DNA of 64,000 nucleotides, from NCBI GenBank assembly GCA_030750865.1, contig JASMHE010000002.1:1-64000 (forward strand), read 5' to 3'. A program made the translations under genes and the position numbers. Below the pieces are notes generated by a model. That model saw only the letters and a list, made by a program, of their open reading frames with translations. It had not been told where the DNA came from and did no database searches. Source of the DNA: Alphaproteobacteria bacterium (GTDB lineage Bacteria > Pseudomonadota > Alphaproteobacteria > Micavibrionales > Micavibrionaceae). Every line of letters begins with the position of its first letter. Within the stretch, counting starts at the first letter, position 1. Shown here in pieces: positions 18,418 to 28,045 of the stretch.

Positions 18418-18451
18418 CCATCCCCCGCTAAGAGACTGCAAATAAAGAAAA

Positions 18452-18478
18452 AACCCTTTGGCCGAAGCCAAAGGGTTA
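18452..18478. terminator. Hairpin with terminator form on the minus strand
   Basis: AACCCTTTGG and CCAAAGGGTT form a perfect 10-bp stem with a 6-base loop, 35 bases after the M3 peptidase stop. An A run precedes it, so it reads as a classic terminator with a U run only on the minus strand; on the plus strand it is followed by AATCTTG. It probably still ends the peptidase transcript, but the strand asymmetry is odd because no minus-strand gene is near. Confidence 0.6.
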
Positions 18479-18775
18479 ATCTTGTGTGTGTGGGGTAACT
18501 TCAGTAATCTCAATTTTATTTGTTTCAGCGGGGAAGACGAAACAAAATAAAAATAAAACTTGAATATTACTTAAGTTATGTTTACTTTTTTCATAATTTG
18601 ATCATGCTGTCAACGTTTTTATGAAAAAATTTTTTTGTATTTTTTGTTTGCTTTTTTTCACCGAAATACGTTACAACAACACTTGTCATAATCATCGCAA
18701 ATAAGATGAACAAATAAAAAATAAATAGACGTTTTAAATAAACGATAAATAAACAAGGTAATACGGGCTGTAAGC
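18479..18775. other. AT-rich intergenic region upstream of the HTH-methyltransferase pair
   Basis: About 300 bases without a credible gene, strongly AT-rich compared with the flanking coding DNA and with long A and T runs. Nothing codes convincingly; a short minus-strand frame of 67 residues here is hydrophobic low-complexity sequence. It should hold the promoter and operator for the HTH regulator gene, including the repeats at 18722-18754. Confidence 0.6.
18722..18754 (+). repeat. Three direct repeats before the HTH regulator (candidate operator)
   Basis: TAAATAGAC at 18722, TAAATAAAC at 18735 and TAAATAAAC at 18746 are spaced 13 and 11 bases apart, close to one helical turn, and end 23 bases before the regulator ATG. 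Repeats on one face of the helix at this place suit binding by the regulator itself. The region is AT-rich, so chance repetition is possible. Confidence 0.35.
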
Positions 18776-19459
18776 ATGAGTATAACAACTGCACAAATTC
18801 GAGGCGCTAGAGGCATTCTGAACTGGAGTCAGGCAGATCTGTCAGAACGTACCGGCATCTCCGCAACATCAATCGGCAGTATTGAAAACGGTTTAACAAC
18901 ACCGCGTAACAGCACCCTTCTGAACATTCAGAAAACCTTTGAAACGGCAGGCATCGAATTTATCGGCACAGAGGGCGTTCGCGTTCGTACCGGGCATGTG
19001 CGTGTATTTTCCGGCCGTGAAGGACTGATCGAGTTTTACGATGATATTTACAACACGTTGAAAAACTTCGAAGGCAATGTACTGGTGTCAAACGTTGATG
19101 AGCGCAAATTTGTCACGGCACTTGGCAGCTATGCGGATGTCCATATCAAACGCATGAAAGAATTAAGCCAGAACATTCGTTATAAAATTCTGATTCGTGA
19201 GGATGACAATTACACACCGGGTGCGGATTATGCAGAATATCGTGGCTTGCCACGAGAATTGTTTGCATCTGTTCCGTTTTATCTTTATGACAATAAACTA
19301 GCTATCATCCAGTTTGAACGTGATATCACGGTCATCGTGCTGAACTACCCTGCAGTTGCCGATGCGTACCGCATCCAGTTTGCAGATATGTGGGAAAGAG
19401 GAAACCCTCTGGAAAGCGCGCAGGATAGACAGATTAAAGCGGTAAGCGGCGGTAAATAA
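18776..19459 (+). CDS. HTH (XRE-type) regulator with TrmB-like C-terminal effector domain
   Basis: The 227-residue protein has an N-terminal HTH of the Cro/C1 type (AQIRGARGILNWSQADLSERTGIS, with the second helix near 30-45) joined to a 140-residue domain. That domain contains LPRELFASVPFYLYDNKLAI and ends with an AYRIQFADMWERG helix. It resembles the phospholipase-D-like regulatory domain of TrmB-family regulators, in which a short IYDDK-like strand and a final F..LW helix recur; this is my inference. The product is a paralogue of the regulator at 57758. It is followed after 2 bases by an EgtD-like methyltransferase, so the two are translationally linked. Confidence 0.8.
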   Translation: MSITTAQIRGARGILNWSQADLSERTGISATSIGSIENGLTTPRNSTLLNIQKTFETAGIEFIGTEGVRVRTGHVRVFSGREGLIEFYDDIYNTLKNFEGNVLVSNVDERKFVTALGSYADVHIKRMKELSQNIRYKILIREDDNYTPGADYAEYRGLPRELFASVPFYLYDNKLAIIQFERDITVIVLNYPAVADAYRIQFADMWERGNPLESAQDRQIKAVSGGK

Positions 19460-19461
19460 AC

Positions 19462-20610
19462 ATGACAGAACAAAAGAAGTCTTGCACATTAGAAAGAGCG
19501 CCTTATAGAGATCGCGTAACACAGGAAGCAATTCTCTGGTTCACACGCATGAAACAGGCAAACCTTGATTTCATCGGCTATGAAAGTGCCGAGGGTCCTG
19601 CTTATTTCGAGCGCTTCACGCATAATCATGATGCATATTACCCGTATCATGAAGAAACAAACCTGATTCATTCCAGCGTTGCCGCATTAGAAGAAGACGT
19701 CAATCTGAGCGAAACAGAGCGTCTGGTGATTGTCGGACAAGGTCCGTGGACGAACTGCCTGAACAAAGAAGGCCAAATCATCCGCGCAATCGTCGAGCGC
19801 AGCCACGCCCGCCCGAAATCGGTCGATTTCATCGAAATTTCGGAAGAGTTTAATGCGCAAGCCCGCGTCGGCATGCACGAATACGCAAAAGAACTCGGCC
19901 TTGATATTCGGGTCAGAACATATACGGGCGAATTTGAAAAAATTGCCAATAACTGGAAGCCAAATGGGCAAACGACCGTCATTTCAACGGGCTCCATGAT
20001 CGGCAACCTTGATAACGCCGTGCAGGAAGATTTCCCGCAAGCCGCCGTCAAGGAACTCATGAACGCATTCGGCCGCATTGCAGGCCGTAACGGCACAATC
20101 ATTCTGGGTTATGACGGCAATCTGGATGAAGTATCGAATAAGCGTGCTTATTCCAGCGTTGATCTGTCACACTTTTTCTACAATATGATCTGGGAAATTC
20201 ACACGAATTCACATGGTCTGTCCCTGCGCTATCTGGATGATGAAGGTGATTATCAGGACATCACAAAAGAACAACTGATGAACGGCGAAATCGTGCGCTA
20301 TAAACCGGTCTGGAAAGGACACCAGATCCAGCATCATCTGGAATTTCTGGTTCCTGTTGAAATGCAAGCTGACTTCAAAAACCCTGATTTACTGCGCATC
20401 GCCGATGATCTGGAATGCCGTAACAAAATCAATGGCGGCCTGAATTTCAAGACAGGCAGCAGCCTTGTAGCCATGACATCAGAAAAATTCTCGGATCAGG
20501 ATGTCAGCAACGCGGCAAAAACCAGCGGTCTGCAACCTGTGAAAGCGCACAAAGATTCGAACACGGGTCTGTGCCTGCACACATTCCGCGTCCCTGCCAT
20601 TACGGCTTGA
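19462..20610 (+). CDS. EgtD-like (histidine-specific type) SAM-dependent methyltransferase
   Basis: The 382-residue protein matches the EgtD fold in order: YFERFTHNHDAYYPYHEETNLI (about 51-72, like the LFERIT..YYPTRTE block); LVIVGQGPWTN in the SAM-binding place, where EgtD has LGSGSS; VDFIEIS; TTVISTGSMIGNLDN, close to the LGSTIGN motif; and ILGYDGNLD, close to LLGVDLVKD. EgtD trimethylates histidine in ergothioneine synthesis. No EgtB or other ergothioneine gene is nearby and the glycine-rich motif is altered, so the substrate may differ. It is coupled to the HTH regulator 2 bases upstream. Confidence 0.72.
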   Translation: MTEQKKSCTLERAPYRDRVTQEAILWFTRMKQANLDFIGYESAEGPAYFERFTHNHDAYYPYHEETNLIHSSVAALEEDVNLSETERLVIVGQGPWTNCLNKEGQIIRAIVERSHARPKSVDFIEISEEFNAQARVGMHEYAKELGLDIRVRTYTGEFEKIANNWKPNGQTTVISTGSMIGNLDNAVQEDFPQAAVKELMNAFGRIAGRNGTIILGYDGNLDEVSNKRAYSSVDLSHFFYNMIWEIHTNSHGLSLRYLDDEGDYQDITKEQLMNGEIVRYKPVWKGHQIQHHLEFLVPVEMQADFKNPDLLRIADDLECRNKINGGLNFKTGSSLVAMTSEKFSDQDVSNAAKTSGLQPVKAHKDSNTGLCLHTFRVPAITA

Positions 20611-20644
20611 GCACGGAACACAATTCAGCAACATAAGTCATTAT

Positions 20645-21757
20645 CTATCGCCGGATCGACCACTTCATCGATACACGTTCGTCTGTGCTCATCCCTTTGG
20701 GTAATGGCGTAACCGTTCCCGCATCTGTTTGCAACATGCAAACCTCTGACGGTTCACGGACAAGCGTGAATGTATCTTGCGGTGTTGGCAACCCGTAAAA
20801 CGCGCCGCCAATATTGGTGATAAAGTTCGAAAACAACGTTTGCCCCGCGTCCTGCGACAAATCCACCCCGGCCATTTCAAATGCCTCGGCATAAAGCTGC
20901 GGCGCAATACCGCCCGTATAACATCCCGCCGCACAACCGCACGCCGTCAATTTCTCAACATGGGGGGCGCTATCCGTTCCGGCAAAAAATTGCGTATTAT
21001 CAGGCGCGCTCACCGCGGCGCGCAATGCGGCACGGTCTTCGTCATATTTCACAAGCGGCAAGCAATAAAGATGGTAATTCAAACCTTTAAGCAAATGCCC
21101 GACTGTGTAAATCAGATGCTGTGGCGTCACGCTGGCGGCAAAATTTTTCCCCGCAGATTGAATAAAATCAACGCCCACTTTCGTCGTCAGATGTTCCCCG
21201 ACAACTTTTAAATGCGGAAAGCTGTCTGCCAGTTTCGGCATCCGCTGCTGATAGAAATATTCTTCGGCATTGATTTTGCGGTCAAAATATTGCTCTGCCT
21301 CCATGCCGTGTTCTTCACCATGAATACAAAGCGTCACGCCGTGATCCTGCAAGGCTGCGAAAACGCCATTTTCAATAAATTTTTCAAAGGGATAACTAAA
21401 ATCAGCACCAGTTGTGCCATGTGGCGGATAATATTTACAGGCCTTCAGCAAACCGGCCTTTGCGCCGTCTTCGATCATGGCCGGTGTCGTATCTTTGGTC
21501 AGATAAAGCGGCACAATCACATCATCAAATGCATCGCCGCCTGCCTGCATAATCATATCGCGATAGCCTTCGACAGACCAATATGGCAGATCGTCACACT
21601 GGCGCACCTTTGCCACCGGCGGCTTTGTGTTCGGCATGGCCAGAACCGTGCTGCATCCCATATCCAGATGATCTTTGATCAGGGCCGGCATAATGTCGCC
21701 CTGACGGAAATGGACATGCAAATCATGCCACAAAGGCAGTTCGAAGCTTGTTGTCAT
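20645..21757 (-). CDS. pyrC: Dihydroorotase
   Basis: The 370-residue enzyme has the zinc motif HDLHVHFRQG, the ACKYYPPHGTT segment with the lysine expected to be carbamylated, and HGEEHG. These are hallmarks of the class II PyrC (E. coli-like) branch. It closes carbamoyl-aspartate to dihydroorotate in pyrimidine synthesis. It converges on the methyltransferase gene with a 34-base gap and diverges from tsaD, 51 bases away. No other pyr genes are present in the window. Confidence 0.93.
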   Translation of the reverse strand: MTTSFELPLWHDLHVHFRQGDIMPALIKDHLDMGCSTVLAMPNTKPPVAKVRQCDDLPYWSVEGYRDMIMQAGGDAFDDVIVPLYLTKDTTPAMIEDGAKAGLLKACKYYPPHGTTGADFSYPFEKFIENGVFAALQDHGVTLCIHGEEHGMEAEQYFDRKINAEEYFYQQRMPKLADSFPHLKVVGEHLTTKVGVDFIQSAGKNFAASVTPQHLIYTVGHLLKGLNYHLYCLPLVKYDEDRAALRAAVSAPDNTQFFAGTDSAPHVEKLTACGCAAGCYTGGIAPQLYAEAFEMAGVDLSQDAGQTLFSNFITNIGGAFYGLPTPQDTFTLVREPSEVCMLQTDAGTVTPLPKGMSTDERVSMKWSIRR

Positions 21758-21808
21758 CTCTCACGCTTTCTTCTTTTCATTTACGGTAAAATCGCTATAT
21801 TCCATAGC

Positions 21809-22876
21809 ATGAAAATACTTGGGATTGAAACATCTTGCGACGAAACCGCTGCCGCGATTGTTGATAGCGATAAAAACATCCTGTCCAACATCGTTCTGAC
21901 GCAACTGAAAGACCACAGCGTCTTTGGCGGTGTCGTTCCCGAAATTGCCGCCCGCGCCCATCTGGACCATATGGACAAGGTTGTCGAAGCCGCGATGAAA
22001 GATGCCGGTTGCGATTTTGCCGATCTGGACGCTATTGCGGCCACCTGCGGCCCCGGTCTGATCGGCGGTGTCATGATCGGGATGATGACCGCAAAGGCCA
22101 TTGCCGCCACGCATCAATTGCCGTTCATTGCCGTCAATCATCTGGAAGCCCATGCCTTAACCCCCAGATTAACCGATAATGCACCCTTCCCTTATCTGTT
22201 ATTGCTGGCGTCCGGCGGCCACACACAGCTTTTGATTGTCGAAGATGTCGGGCAATACACACTGCTCGGCGGCACACTGGATGACGCACTCGGCGAATGT
22301 TTTGATAAATCCGCAAAAGCAATGGGCCTGCCGTTTCCCGGTGGCCCGCATCTGGAAAAAATCGCACAAAGCTGCACGGATCACGATGCCGCGCTTGCGC
22401 GCTTTCCGTTACCGACACCAATGAAAGGCCGCAAAAACTGCGATTTTTCTTTTTCGGGCCTGAAAACAGCCGCACGCACACATGTGCAAAACCTGCCCGA
22501 AGGCGCGCTGAAAGAAGACGATATCGCCGCCCTTGCCTACAGCTTTGAAACCGCCGTCTGTAATGTTTTGACAGACCGCTGCAGCCGCGCGATTGATGCC
22601 TACAAACAGCGCTACCCGCAGCTTGAAACCGCCAGTTTTGTGGTCGCGGGCGGTGTTGCCGCCAACACGGCCATTCGAAATACTCTCATGAGTCTTGCAG
22701 AAAATCATAAAATTTCTTTTCGAGTGCCACCTGTTAGTTTATGTTCTGACAACGGTGCTATGATTGCATGGGCTGGCATAGAAAATTATGCCAGAGGAAA
22801 AGAGGATCCATTGAATATTGCGGCAAGACCGCGATGGCCGCTTGAAGAGCTTCACAAGACGACAGCGGCGTCATAA
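21809..22876 (+). CDS. tsaD: tRNA N6-threonylcarbamoyladenosine synthase subunit TsaD
   Basis: The 355-residue protein has the ASKHA features of TsaD/Kae1: LGIETSCDETAAAIV at the N-terminus, VNHLEAHALTPRL with the metal-binding HxxxH, LLLLASGGHTQL, and SLCSDNGAMIAWAG near the C-terminus. It transfers threonylcarbamoyl to A37 of ANN-decoding tRNAs with TsaB and TsaE. The frame is open far upstream, but ATG 21809 is the family start. From about 22680 to 22850 codons turn AT-rich (AGT, AGA, CGA, TTA), unlike the rest of the gene. It leads a tsaD-gpsA-EVE-HAD operon. Confidence 0.96.
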   Translation: MKILGIETSCDETAAAIVDSDKNILSNIVLTQLKDHSVFGGVVPEIAARAHLDHMDKVVEAAMKDAGCDFADLDAIAATCGPGLIGGVMIGMMTAKAIAATHQLPFIAVNHLEAHALTPRLTDNAPFPYLLLLASGGHTQLLIVEDVGQYTLLGGTLDDALGECFDKSAKAMGLPFPGGPHLEKIAQSCTDHDAALARFPLPTPMKGRKNCDFSFSGLKTAARTHVQNLPEGALKEDDIAALAYSFETAVCNVLTDRCSRAIDAYKQRYPQLETASFVVAGGVAANTAIRNTLMSLAENHKISFRVPPVSLCSDNGAMIAWAGIENYARGKEDPLNIAARPRWPLEELHKTTAAS

Positions 22877-22921
22877 TTCATAATCCTGAAAAACGTGGTA
22901 AACCAAAATAGAGAGTAAAAA

Positions 22922-23920
22922 ATGCAAAAAATCGGAATCATCGGTGCAGGCGCCTGGGGAACAGCTTTGGCACAGGCTATCGCTTCATCAGGACGCGCGG
23001 TCACAATCTGGGCCAAAGAGCCGGATGTCGTTTCTGCGATCAATACAGAACATGAAAACACAACCTATCTTCCCGCGATCCCGCTGCACGAAAATATCAC
23101 GGCGACGGAAAGCCTTTCCGATTTGTCCGACAGCGACACAATTTTGCTGGTGACGCCTGCACAATTTGTACGCAGTACATTGCGATCTCTGAAAGGTGAA
23201 ATCGCAGAAGGCAAACCCGTTGTGATCTGTTCCAAAGGTATCGAAATCGAGACCGGTGCCTTAATGAGTCAGGTCGCACAAGAAGAAGTGCCGAATGCAA
23301 CAATTGCCATTCTGACAGGGCCGACATTTGCCCGCGAAATTGCCAGCGGCCTTCCCTGCGCGGTCACAATCGCCGCAGAAGACAAAGATGTCGCACAGGA
23401 AATCCGCGACAGCATCGCCTGTAAGAACCTGCGCCCATATGTCACAGATGATCTGCTCGGCGCACAAATCGGCGGCGCTGTGAAAAATGTCATCGCCATT
23501 GCATGCGGCGTGATTGCCGGACGCGGACTGGGTGAAAGCGCACGTTCCGGCCTTATGACACGCGGCCTCGCCGAGATGAGCCGCCTTGCCTCTGCAATGG
23601 GTGCCAAGAAAGAAACATTGATGGGCATGTGTGGTGTCGGTGATCTGGTTCTGACATGCTCCTCCTTGCAATCCCGTAACTTTTCTCTCGGTGTATCACT
23701 GGGCGAAGGCCGTTCCTTACAGGACATCATGCAAGAACGTAAAGGCAAGGCCGTCACAGAAGGCGTCCACACAGCAGAAGCGTTGATGACAATGGCCAAA
23801 AAGCATGCGGTGGATATGCCTATTTCAAAAACCGTTTACCAGTGTCTTGTCGAAGGTGTCAGCATTGAAGACGCCATTGAAGACATGCTTGAACGACCAC
23901 TTCGAACAGAAAGCGCATAA
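22922..23920 (+). CDS. gpsA: NAD(P)-dependent glycerol-3-phosphate dehydrogenase
   Basis: The 332-residue protein has the Rossmann motif IGIIGAGAWGTALA, the substrate-domain signature AVKNVIAIACGVIAGRGLGESARSGL split across about 185-210, and the LTGPTFAREI segment. It makes sn-glycerol-3-phosphate for phospholipid synthesis. The start follows AGAGAG. It lies 45 bases after tsaD and 2 bases before the EVE gene, matching a common alphaproteobacterial order. Confidence 0.96.
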   Translation: MQKIGIIGAGAWGTALAQAIASSGRAVTIWAKEPDVVSAINTEHENTTYLPAIPLHENITATESLSDLSDSDTILLVTPAQFVRSTLRSLKGEIAEGKPVVICSKGIEIETGALMSQVAQEEVPNATIAILTGPTFAREIASGLPCAVTIAAEDKDVAQEIRDSIACKNLRPYVTDDLLGAQIGGAVKNVIAIACGVIAGRGLGESARSGLMTRGLAEMSRLASAMGAKKETLMGMCGVGDLVLTCSSLQSRNFSLGVSLGEGRSLQDIMQERKGKAVTEGVHTAEALMTMAKKHAVDMPISKTVYQCLVEGVSIEDAIEDMLERPLRTESA

Positions 23921-23922
23921 TC

Positions 23923-24330
23923 ATGGCATATTGGCTTGTGAAATCAGAACCGTTTAAATGGTCTTGGGAACAGCAGGTTGAAAAAGGCGTCGAGCATTGG
24001 GACGGCGTGCGCAACTATCAGGCCTCCAACAATATGAAAGCCATGAAAATCGGCGACAAGGCCTTCTTTTATCATTCAAACAAGGGGCTGGAGATCGTCG
24101 GCATCGTCGAAGTCGTCAAAGAATATTATCCCGACCATACCGACCCGACAGAACGCTTTGGCATGGTTGATTTCAAGGCCGTCAAAGCAATGCCGAATCC
24201 GGTCACACTGAAACAAATCAAGGCCACACCGGCGCTTTCCGATATGGCTTTGGTAAAACAATCACGCCTGTCCGTCTCGCCGGTACGCGATGACGAATGG
24301 GATTTAATCTGTGATATGAGCGGACTATAG
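23923..24330 (+). CDS. EVE-domain protein
   Basis: The 135-residue protein is a full-length EVE domain, starting YWLVKSEPFKWSWEQQ and containing WDGVRNYQASNNMKAMKIGD and FFYHSN. EVE domains are PUA-like and are thought to bind modified bases in DNA or RNA; the cellular role of the stand-alone bacterial form is unsettled. It sits 2 bases after gpsA and 2 bases before the HAD gene, so it belongs to that operon. Confidence 0.93.
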   Translation: MAYWLVKSEPFKWSWEQQVEKGVEHWDGVRNYQASNNMKAMKIGDKAFFYHSNKGLEIVGIVEVVKEYYPDHTDPTERFGMVDFKAVKAMPNPVTLKQIKATPALSDMALVKQSRLSVSPVRDDEWDLICDMSGL

Positions 24331-24332
24331 GC

Positions 24333-25115
24333 ATGGTCGCCGAAGATACCAATGATTACGCCGCATTGTTTGATGGTATCAAAGCCATCGTTTTTGATCT
24401 GGACGGCACACTTTATCAATATAAAACCGATATTCGTCATTATTACGATTCAACCGCCGGACAAACAATTACCGATTTCGGCGCGACAAAAACACAAGCC
24501 GAAGGCACGGCGCTTGCGCGGCAATCTTACGACGAAACAGGGTCATCCATGATTATCCCCGCCGCCATTGTCGGCAAACCGGTCGAAGAACTCCTTTATG
24601 CCTTTAACCGCAATTTACTGCCCGAGCATACAGTCGAAATCAGCCGCCGGGCCGCACAGGAACGTCACTTGCTCGAGGCATTACAGGCGCGTACAAAACT
24701 CGCCATCCTCAGCCATTCAACCGAAGAAGTCATTCACCGCACACTGGCCTATATTGCGATGGACGACATTTTCCATCCGGTGATCGGCATTGACAATGTC
24801 GGATTCAGCATGAAAAACCACGAAAAAACGCCGTTTTTGCATGTCCTTGAACAGCTTGATCTTGCCCCGCATGAGGTACTGTTTGTCGAAGACTCGCCTG
24901 AAAACTGCTTTCACCCCAAAGAGCTGGGCATGCGCACGGCGCTGATTAAGTACGGGCTATACGACAAAGAAGAACATCGTACAATCGGTTATAACCGTTA
25001 CATAGACGGCCGTTTCGAAAATCTGTTCCATTTCCTGCACCGGGCTGATAAACATATTCACACAGCGGATAAAACACCACATCCGGCGGCAACAGCACGC
25101 CCCCCGCACCTGTAG
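24333..25115 (+). CDS. HAD-superfamily hydrolase, pyrimidine 5'-nucleotidase-like
   Basis: The 260-residue protein has HAD motif I FDLDGTLYQYK (about 22-32), motif II in AILSHS (about 128-133), the motif III lysine in the HEKTPF segment and motif IV VEDSPENC (about 187-194). The FDLDGTLY form and helical cap suggest the SDT1/HAD-IA nucleotidase group that acts on pyrimidine or other nucleoside monophosphates; substrate not provable here. The last 20 residues are His/Pro-rich and likely disordered. It is the last gene of the tsaD-gpsA-EVE operon. Confidence 0.82.
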   Translation: MVAEDTNDYAALFDGIKAIVFDLDGTLYQYKTDIRHYYDSTAGQTITDFGATKTQAEGTALARQSYDETGSSMIIPAAIVGKPVEELLYAFNRNLLPEHTVEISRRAAQERHLLEALQARTKLAILSHSTEEVIHRTLAYIAMDDIFHPVIGIDNVGFSMKNHEKTPFLHVLEQLDLAPHEVLFVEDSPENCFHPKELGMRTALIKYGLYDKEEHRTIGYNRYIDGRFENLFHFLHRADKHIHTADKTPHPAATARPPHL

Positions 25116-25214
25116 CCCACAGGAATTGTGCTCCGCACAATAAAACCCACCTCAACAGTAGTGCTATTAAGTGTTATGCTCCTTTCCGTTATACAATTAT
25201 AGGGAGACACGACT

Positions 25215-27176
25215 ATGGTATCCGCAGCTGAAAAAGGCGCAGCCGAGAAACAAATCTACCGCCCGTCAGACGACATCGCAAAAAACGCACATATTGATGC
25301 TGACACTTACAAAAACCTCTATGATAAATCTGTCAAAGATCCCGAAGGATTCTGGGCCGATATGGCCGCCCGTCTCGATTGGTACAAAACGCCGACAAAA
25401 ATTAAAAATGTCAGCTATGACAAAAACGACCTTTATATCAAATGGTACGAAGACGGCGTTCTGAATGCTGCATATAACTGTATTGACCGTCACCTGCCCG
25501 AACGCGCCGATCAAACGGCCTTTATTTTCGAAGGGGACGATCCGTCCGTCGATCAAAAAGTAACCTTTGCGCAGCTGAAAGACGAAGTCAGCCGTGTCGC
25601 CAATGCCCTCAAAGAGCGCGGCGTAAAAAAAGGCGACCGCGTCACGATTTATATGCCGATGGTTCTGGAAGCCGCATATGCCATGCTGGCCTGCGCCCGC
25701 ATCGGTGCCGTCCACTCTGTTGTGTTTGGCGGCTTTTCACCCAATTCACTGCGTGACCGTATTCTGGACTGCGAATCAGATGTTCTGATTACCGCTGATG
25801 AAGGCGTGCGTGGTGGCAAAGCCATTCCGCTGAAAAAGAATGCCGATGCCGCACTGGAAGACTGCCCCGATGTTCACACGGTTCTGGTTCTGAAACGCAC
25901 CGGTGGTGATATCGCATGGAAAGACGGCCGCGATGTCTGGTGGCATGAGATTGTCGAAAAGCAAAGCCCGGATTGCCCATGCGAAGAAATGAACGCCGAA
26001 GACCCGCTTTTCATCCTTTACACATCCGGTTCAACCGGAAAACCCAAAGGCGTCTTGCACACGACAGGCGGCTATATGGTTTACACAAGCCTGACACATG
26101 AATGGGTCTTTGATTACAAAGACGGCGAAGTATACTGGTGTACCGCGGATGTCGGTTGGATCACGGGCCATTCTTACATCGTGTACGGCCCGCTGGCCAA
26201 TGGCGCGACGTCACTGATTTTCGAAGGCGTGCCAAACTATCCTGACATTTCGCGTTTCTGGCAAGTCGTCGATAAACATCAGGTCAACAGCTTCTATACA
26301 GCACCGACGGCCATTCGCGCCCTGCTGAAAGAAGGGGACGATCCTGTCAAAACCACCAGCCGCAAATCTCTGCGCCTGCTTGGAACCGTTGGCGAGCCAA
26401 TCAACCACGAAGCCTGGATGTGGTATCATGAAGTTGTCGGCGATGAACGTTGCCCGATCATTGATACATGGTGGCAGACGGAAACAGGCGGTCACTTGAT
26501 TACGCCCCTGCCCGGCGCGACACCGACAAAGCCCGGCTCTGCCACAACGCCGTTTTTCGGCATTGAACCGGCCATTGTCACAACCGAAGGTGAAGAGCTT
26601 GACGGTGCATGTGAAGGGGCACTGGTCATCAAAGATAGCTGGCCGGGACAAATGCGCACGGTTTACAAAGACCATGACCGCTTCATCCAGACATATTTCT
26701 CGACTTTCCCGGGTTCTTATTTCACCGGTGACGGCGCACGCCGTGACGAAGATGGGTATTACTGGATCACAGGCCGCATGGATGACGTAATTAACGTGTC
26801 CGGCCACCGTCTTGGCACAGCCGAAATCGAAAGTGCGATTGATGAACACGAACTGGTCGCAGAATCCGCCGTTGTCGGCTTCCCGCACGACCTCAAGGGG
26901 CAAGGAATTTACGCCTATGTCACACTGACACACGGCGCCACGGAAAGTGACGAGCTCAAGACCGAGATTGTCAAACTCGTCCGTGAGATTATCGGCCCGA
27001 TTGCCAAAATCGACGTCATACAATTTGCCGATGGCCTGCCGAAAACGCGGTCCGGCAAGATTATGCGCCGCATTCTGCGCAAAATTGCCGCGCACGAAGA
27101 AAGCGCATTGGGCGATACATCGACACTGGCCGATCCGTCTGTGGTAGAAAAATTGCTGGAAGGACGCCCTGCATAA
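25215..27176 (+). CDS. acs: Acetyl-CoA synthetase
   Basis: The 653-residue adenylate-forming enzyme has the P-loop-like [19 protein letters not shown] motif, [10 protein letters not shown], and the C-terminal [15 protein letters not shown] stretch whose lysine is the usual acetylation switch. It activates acetate to acetyl-CoA through acetyl-AMP in the cytosol. GGGAG lies 10 bases before the ATG. It stands alone with 99 bases before it; no terminator is clear after it. Confidence 0.96.
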   Translation: MVSAAEKGAAEKQIYRPSDDIAKNAHIDADTYKNLYDKSVKDPEGFWADMAARLDWYKTPTKIKNVSYDKNDLYIKWYEDGVLNAAYNCIDRHLPERADQTAFIFEGDDPSVDQKVTFAQLKDEVSRVANALKERGVKKGDRVTIYMPMVLEAAYAMLACARIGAVHSVVFGGFSPNSLRDRILDCESDVLITADEGVRGGKAIPLKKNADAALEDCPDVHTVLVLKRTGGDIAWKDGRDVWWHEIVEKQSPDCPCEEMNAEDPLFILYTSGSTGKPKGVLHTTGGYMVYTSLTHEWVFDYKDGEVYWCTADVGWITGHSYIVYGPLANGATSLIFEGVPNYPDISRFWQVVDKHQVNSFYTAPTAIRALLKEGDDPVKTTSRKSLRLLGTVGEPINHEAWMWYHEVVGDERCPIIDTWWQTETGGHLITPLPGATPTKPGSATTPFFGIEPAIVTTEGEELDGACEGALVIKDSWPGQMRTVYKDHDRFIQTYFSTFPGSYFTGDGARRDEDGYYWITGRMDDVINVSGHRLGTAEIESAIDEHELVAESAVVGFPHDLKGQGIYAYVTLTHGATESDELKTEIVKLVREIIGPIAKIDVIQFADGLPKTRSGKIMRRILRKIAAHEESALGDTSTLADPSVVEKLLEGRPA

Positions 27177-27292
27177 ATCCCGACATAACAATGCGACGTA
27201 TGACGTGCCATAACGGGCCATAAACATGCCACGATGGGCGCACAGAATGGCGTGATATCATCCGAGGGAGGCTCAAGGCTAGACGCCGCGAA

Positions 27293-27913
27293 TTAACTCG
27301 CTGCGCCGCCAAAGGCACGGCATGCGCGCTTGTAGTCTCGCCCGTTGACGGCAATGAACGCATTGGCCAACGATAAGTTCTCACTGGCGACTTTCAGCGC
27401 ATTCTCGACAAGCGTCAGGAAGAACAGCGCCATTGCGAAATTCGTTTCACCGCGTTTACGTGCCCGCTGGGCGGCCATCTTGCGATTATTATTGATATGA
27501 TGGTCCTGCGCCATACGCGCAACCATTGCGGAATGCAGACGCTCTTCCTCGACTTCTTCTTCATGCAAACGGCACAAGCGTGCCAGCTCGACAAAACGGC
27601 GGTTTTCACGCAACTCAATCAGGCGCGTCTGCATGGCCGTGTCCGCACTATCACGGTTCACCAGCGCAACCTCGACGATCGGATCATCGCTGCCATACAA
27701 ACGGCACAGCTCTTCATACTGCGCCGATGCATCCTGATATTTCTTGCTGAGCCGCGCCAATGTCGGATCACTGAACAAAAATGTCGAAATATCTTCGGGA
27801 ACATCATAGGCACCAAAAAAGTCAGCCTCGACCTGCTCTTCTTCGAGCCAGCCGATGACGTCATTCATAATCTGGTGAATAGACCTATGCTTTGTCTTGT
27901 TGCGTTTTTTCAT
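27293..27913 (-). CDS. Hypothetical protein, helical and charged
   Basis: The 206-residue protein begins MKKRNKTKHRS at ATG 27913; an open frame extends 16 codons further but adds an unlikely cysteine/Tyr leader. The body is helical and rich in Arg, Glu and Leu, with a charged stretch VEEERLHSAMVARMAQDHH and a hydrophobic patch near the C-terminus (NFAMALFFLTLVENAL). I recognise no family. It converges on acs. Long open frame, normal codon use and lack of a competing frame support it being real. Confidence 0.6.
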   Translation of the reverse strand: MKKRNKTKHRSIHQIMNDVIGWLEEEQVEADFFGAYDVPEDISTFLFSDPTLARLSKKYQDASAQYEELCRLYGSDDPIVEVALVNRDSADTAMQTRLIELRENRRFVELARLCRLHEEEVEEERLHSAMVARMAQDHHINNNRKMAAQRARKRGETNFAMALFFLTLVENALKVASENLSLANAFIAVNGRDYKRACRAFGGAAS

Positions 27914-28045
27914 GTCCCCACACACGTAAAATCTCTTGTTACGCCTGATATTATGGAACATTTGTAAAAGTCCGGTTAATGATAGATTGCATTTTATACA
28001 AAACCAGCCAAACCGTTACTGACAAAGCAATACACGGTATTTTAA

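Noticed and set aside
18591-18794. 67-residue hydrophobic minus-strand frame in the AT-rich intergenic region
   Set aside because: Low-complexity Phe/Leu/Tyr composition from T runs, no ribosome site, and it overlaps the start of the HTH gene.
21212-21808. N-terminal extension of about 199 residues on tsaD
   Set aside because: It lies antisense to pyrC, has no family match, and tsaD homologues start at MKILGIETSCDET (21809).
26211-27227. 338-residue open frame antisense to acs
   Set aside because: Long antisense frames arise from codon bias in a strongly biased gene; the acs frame carries all the motifs.
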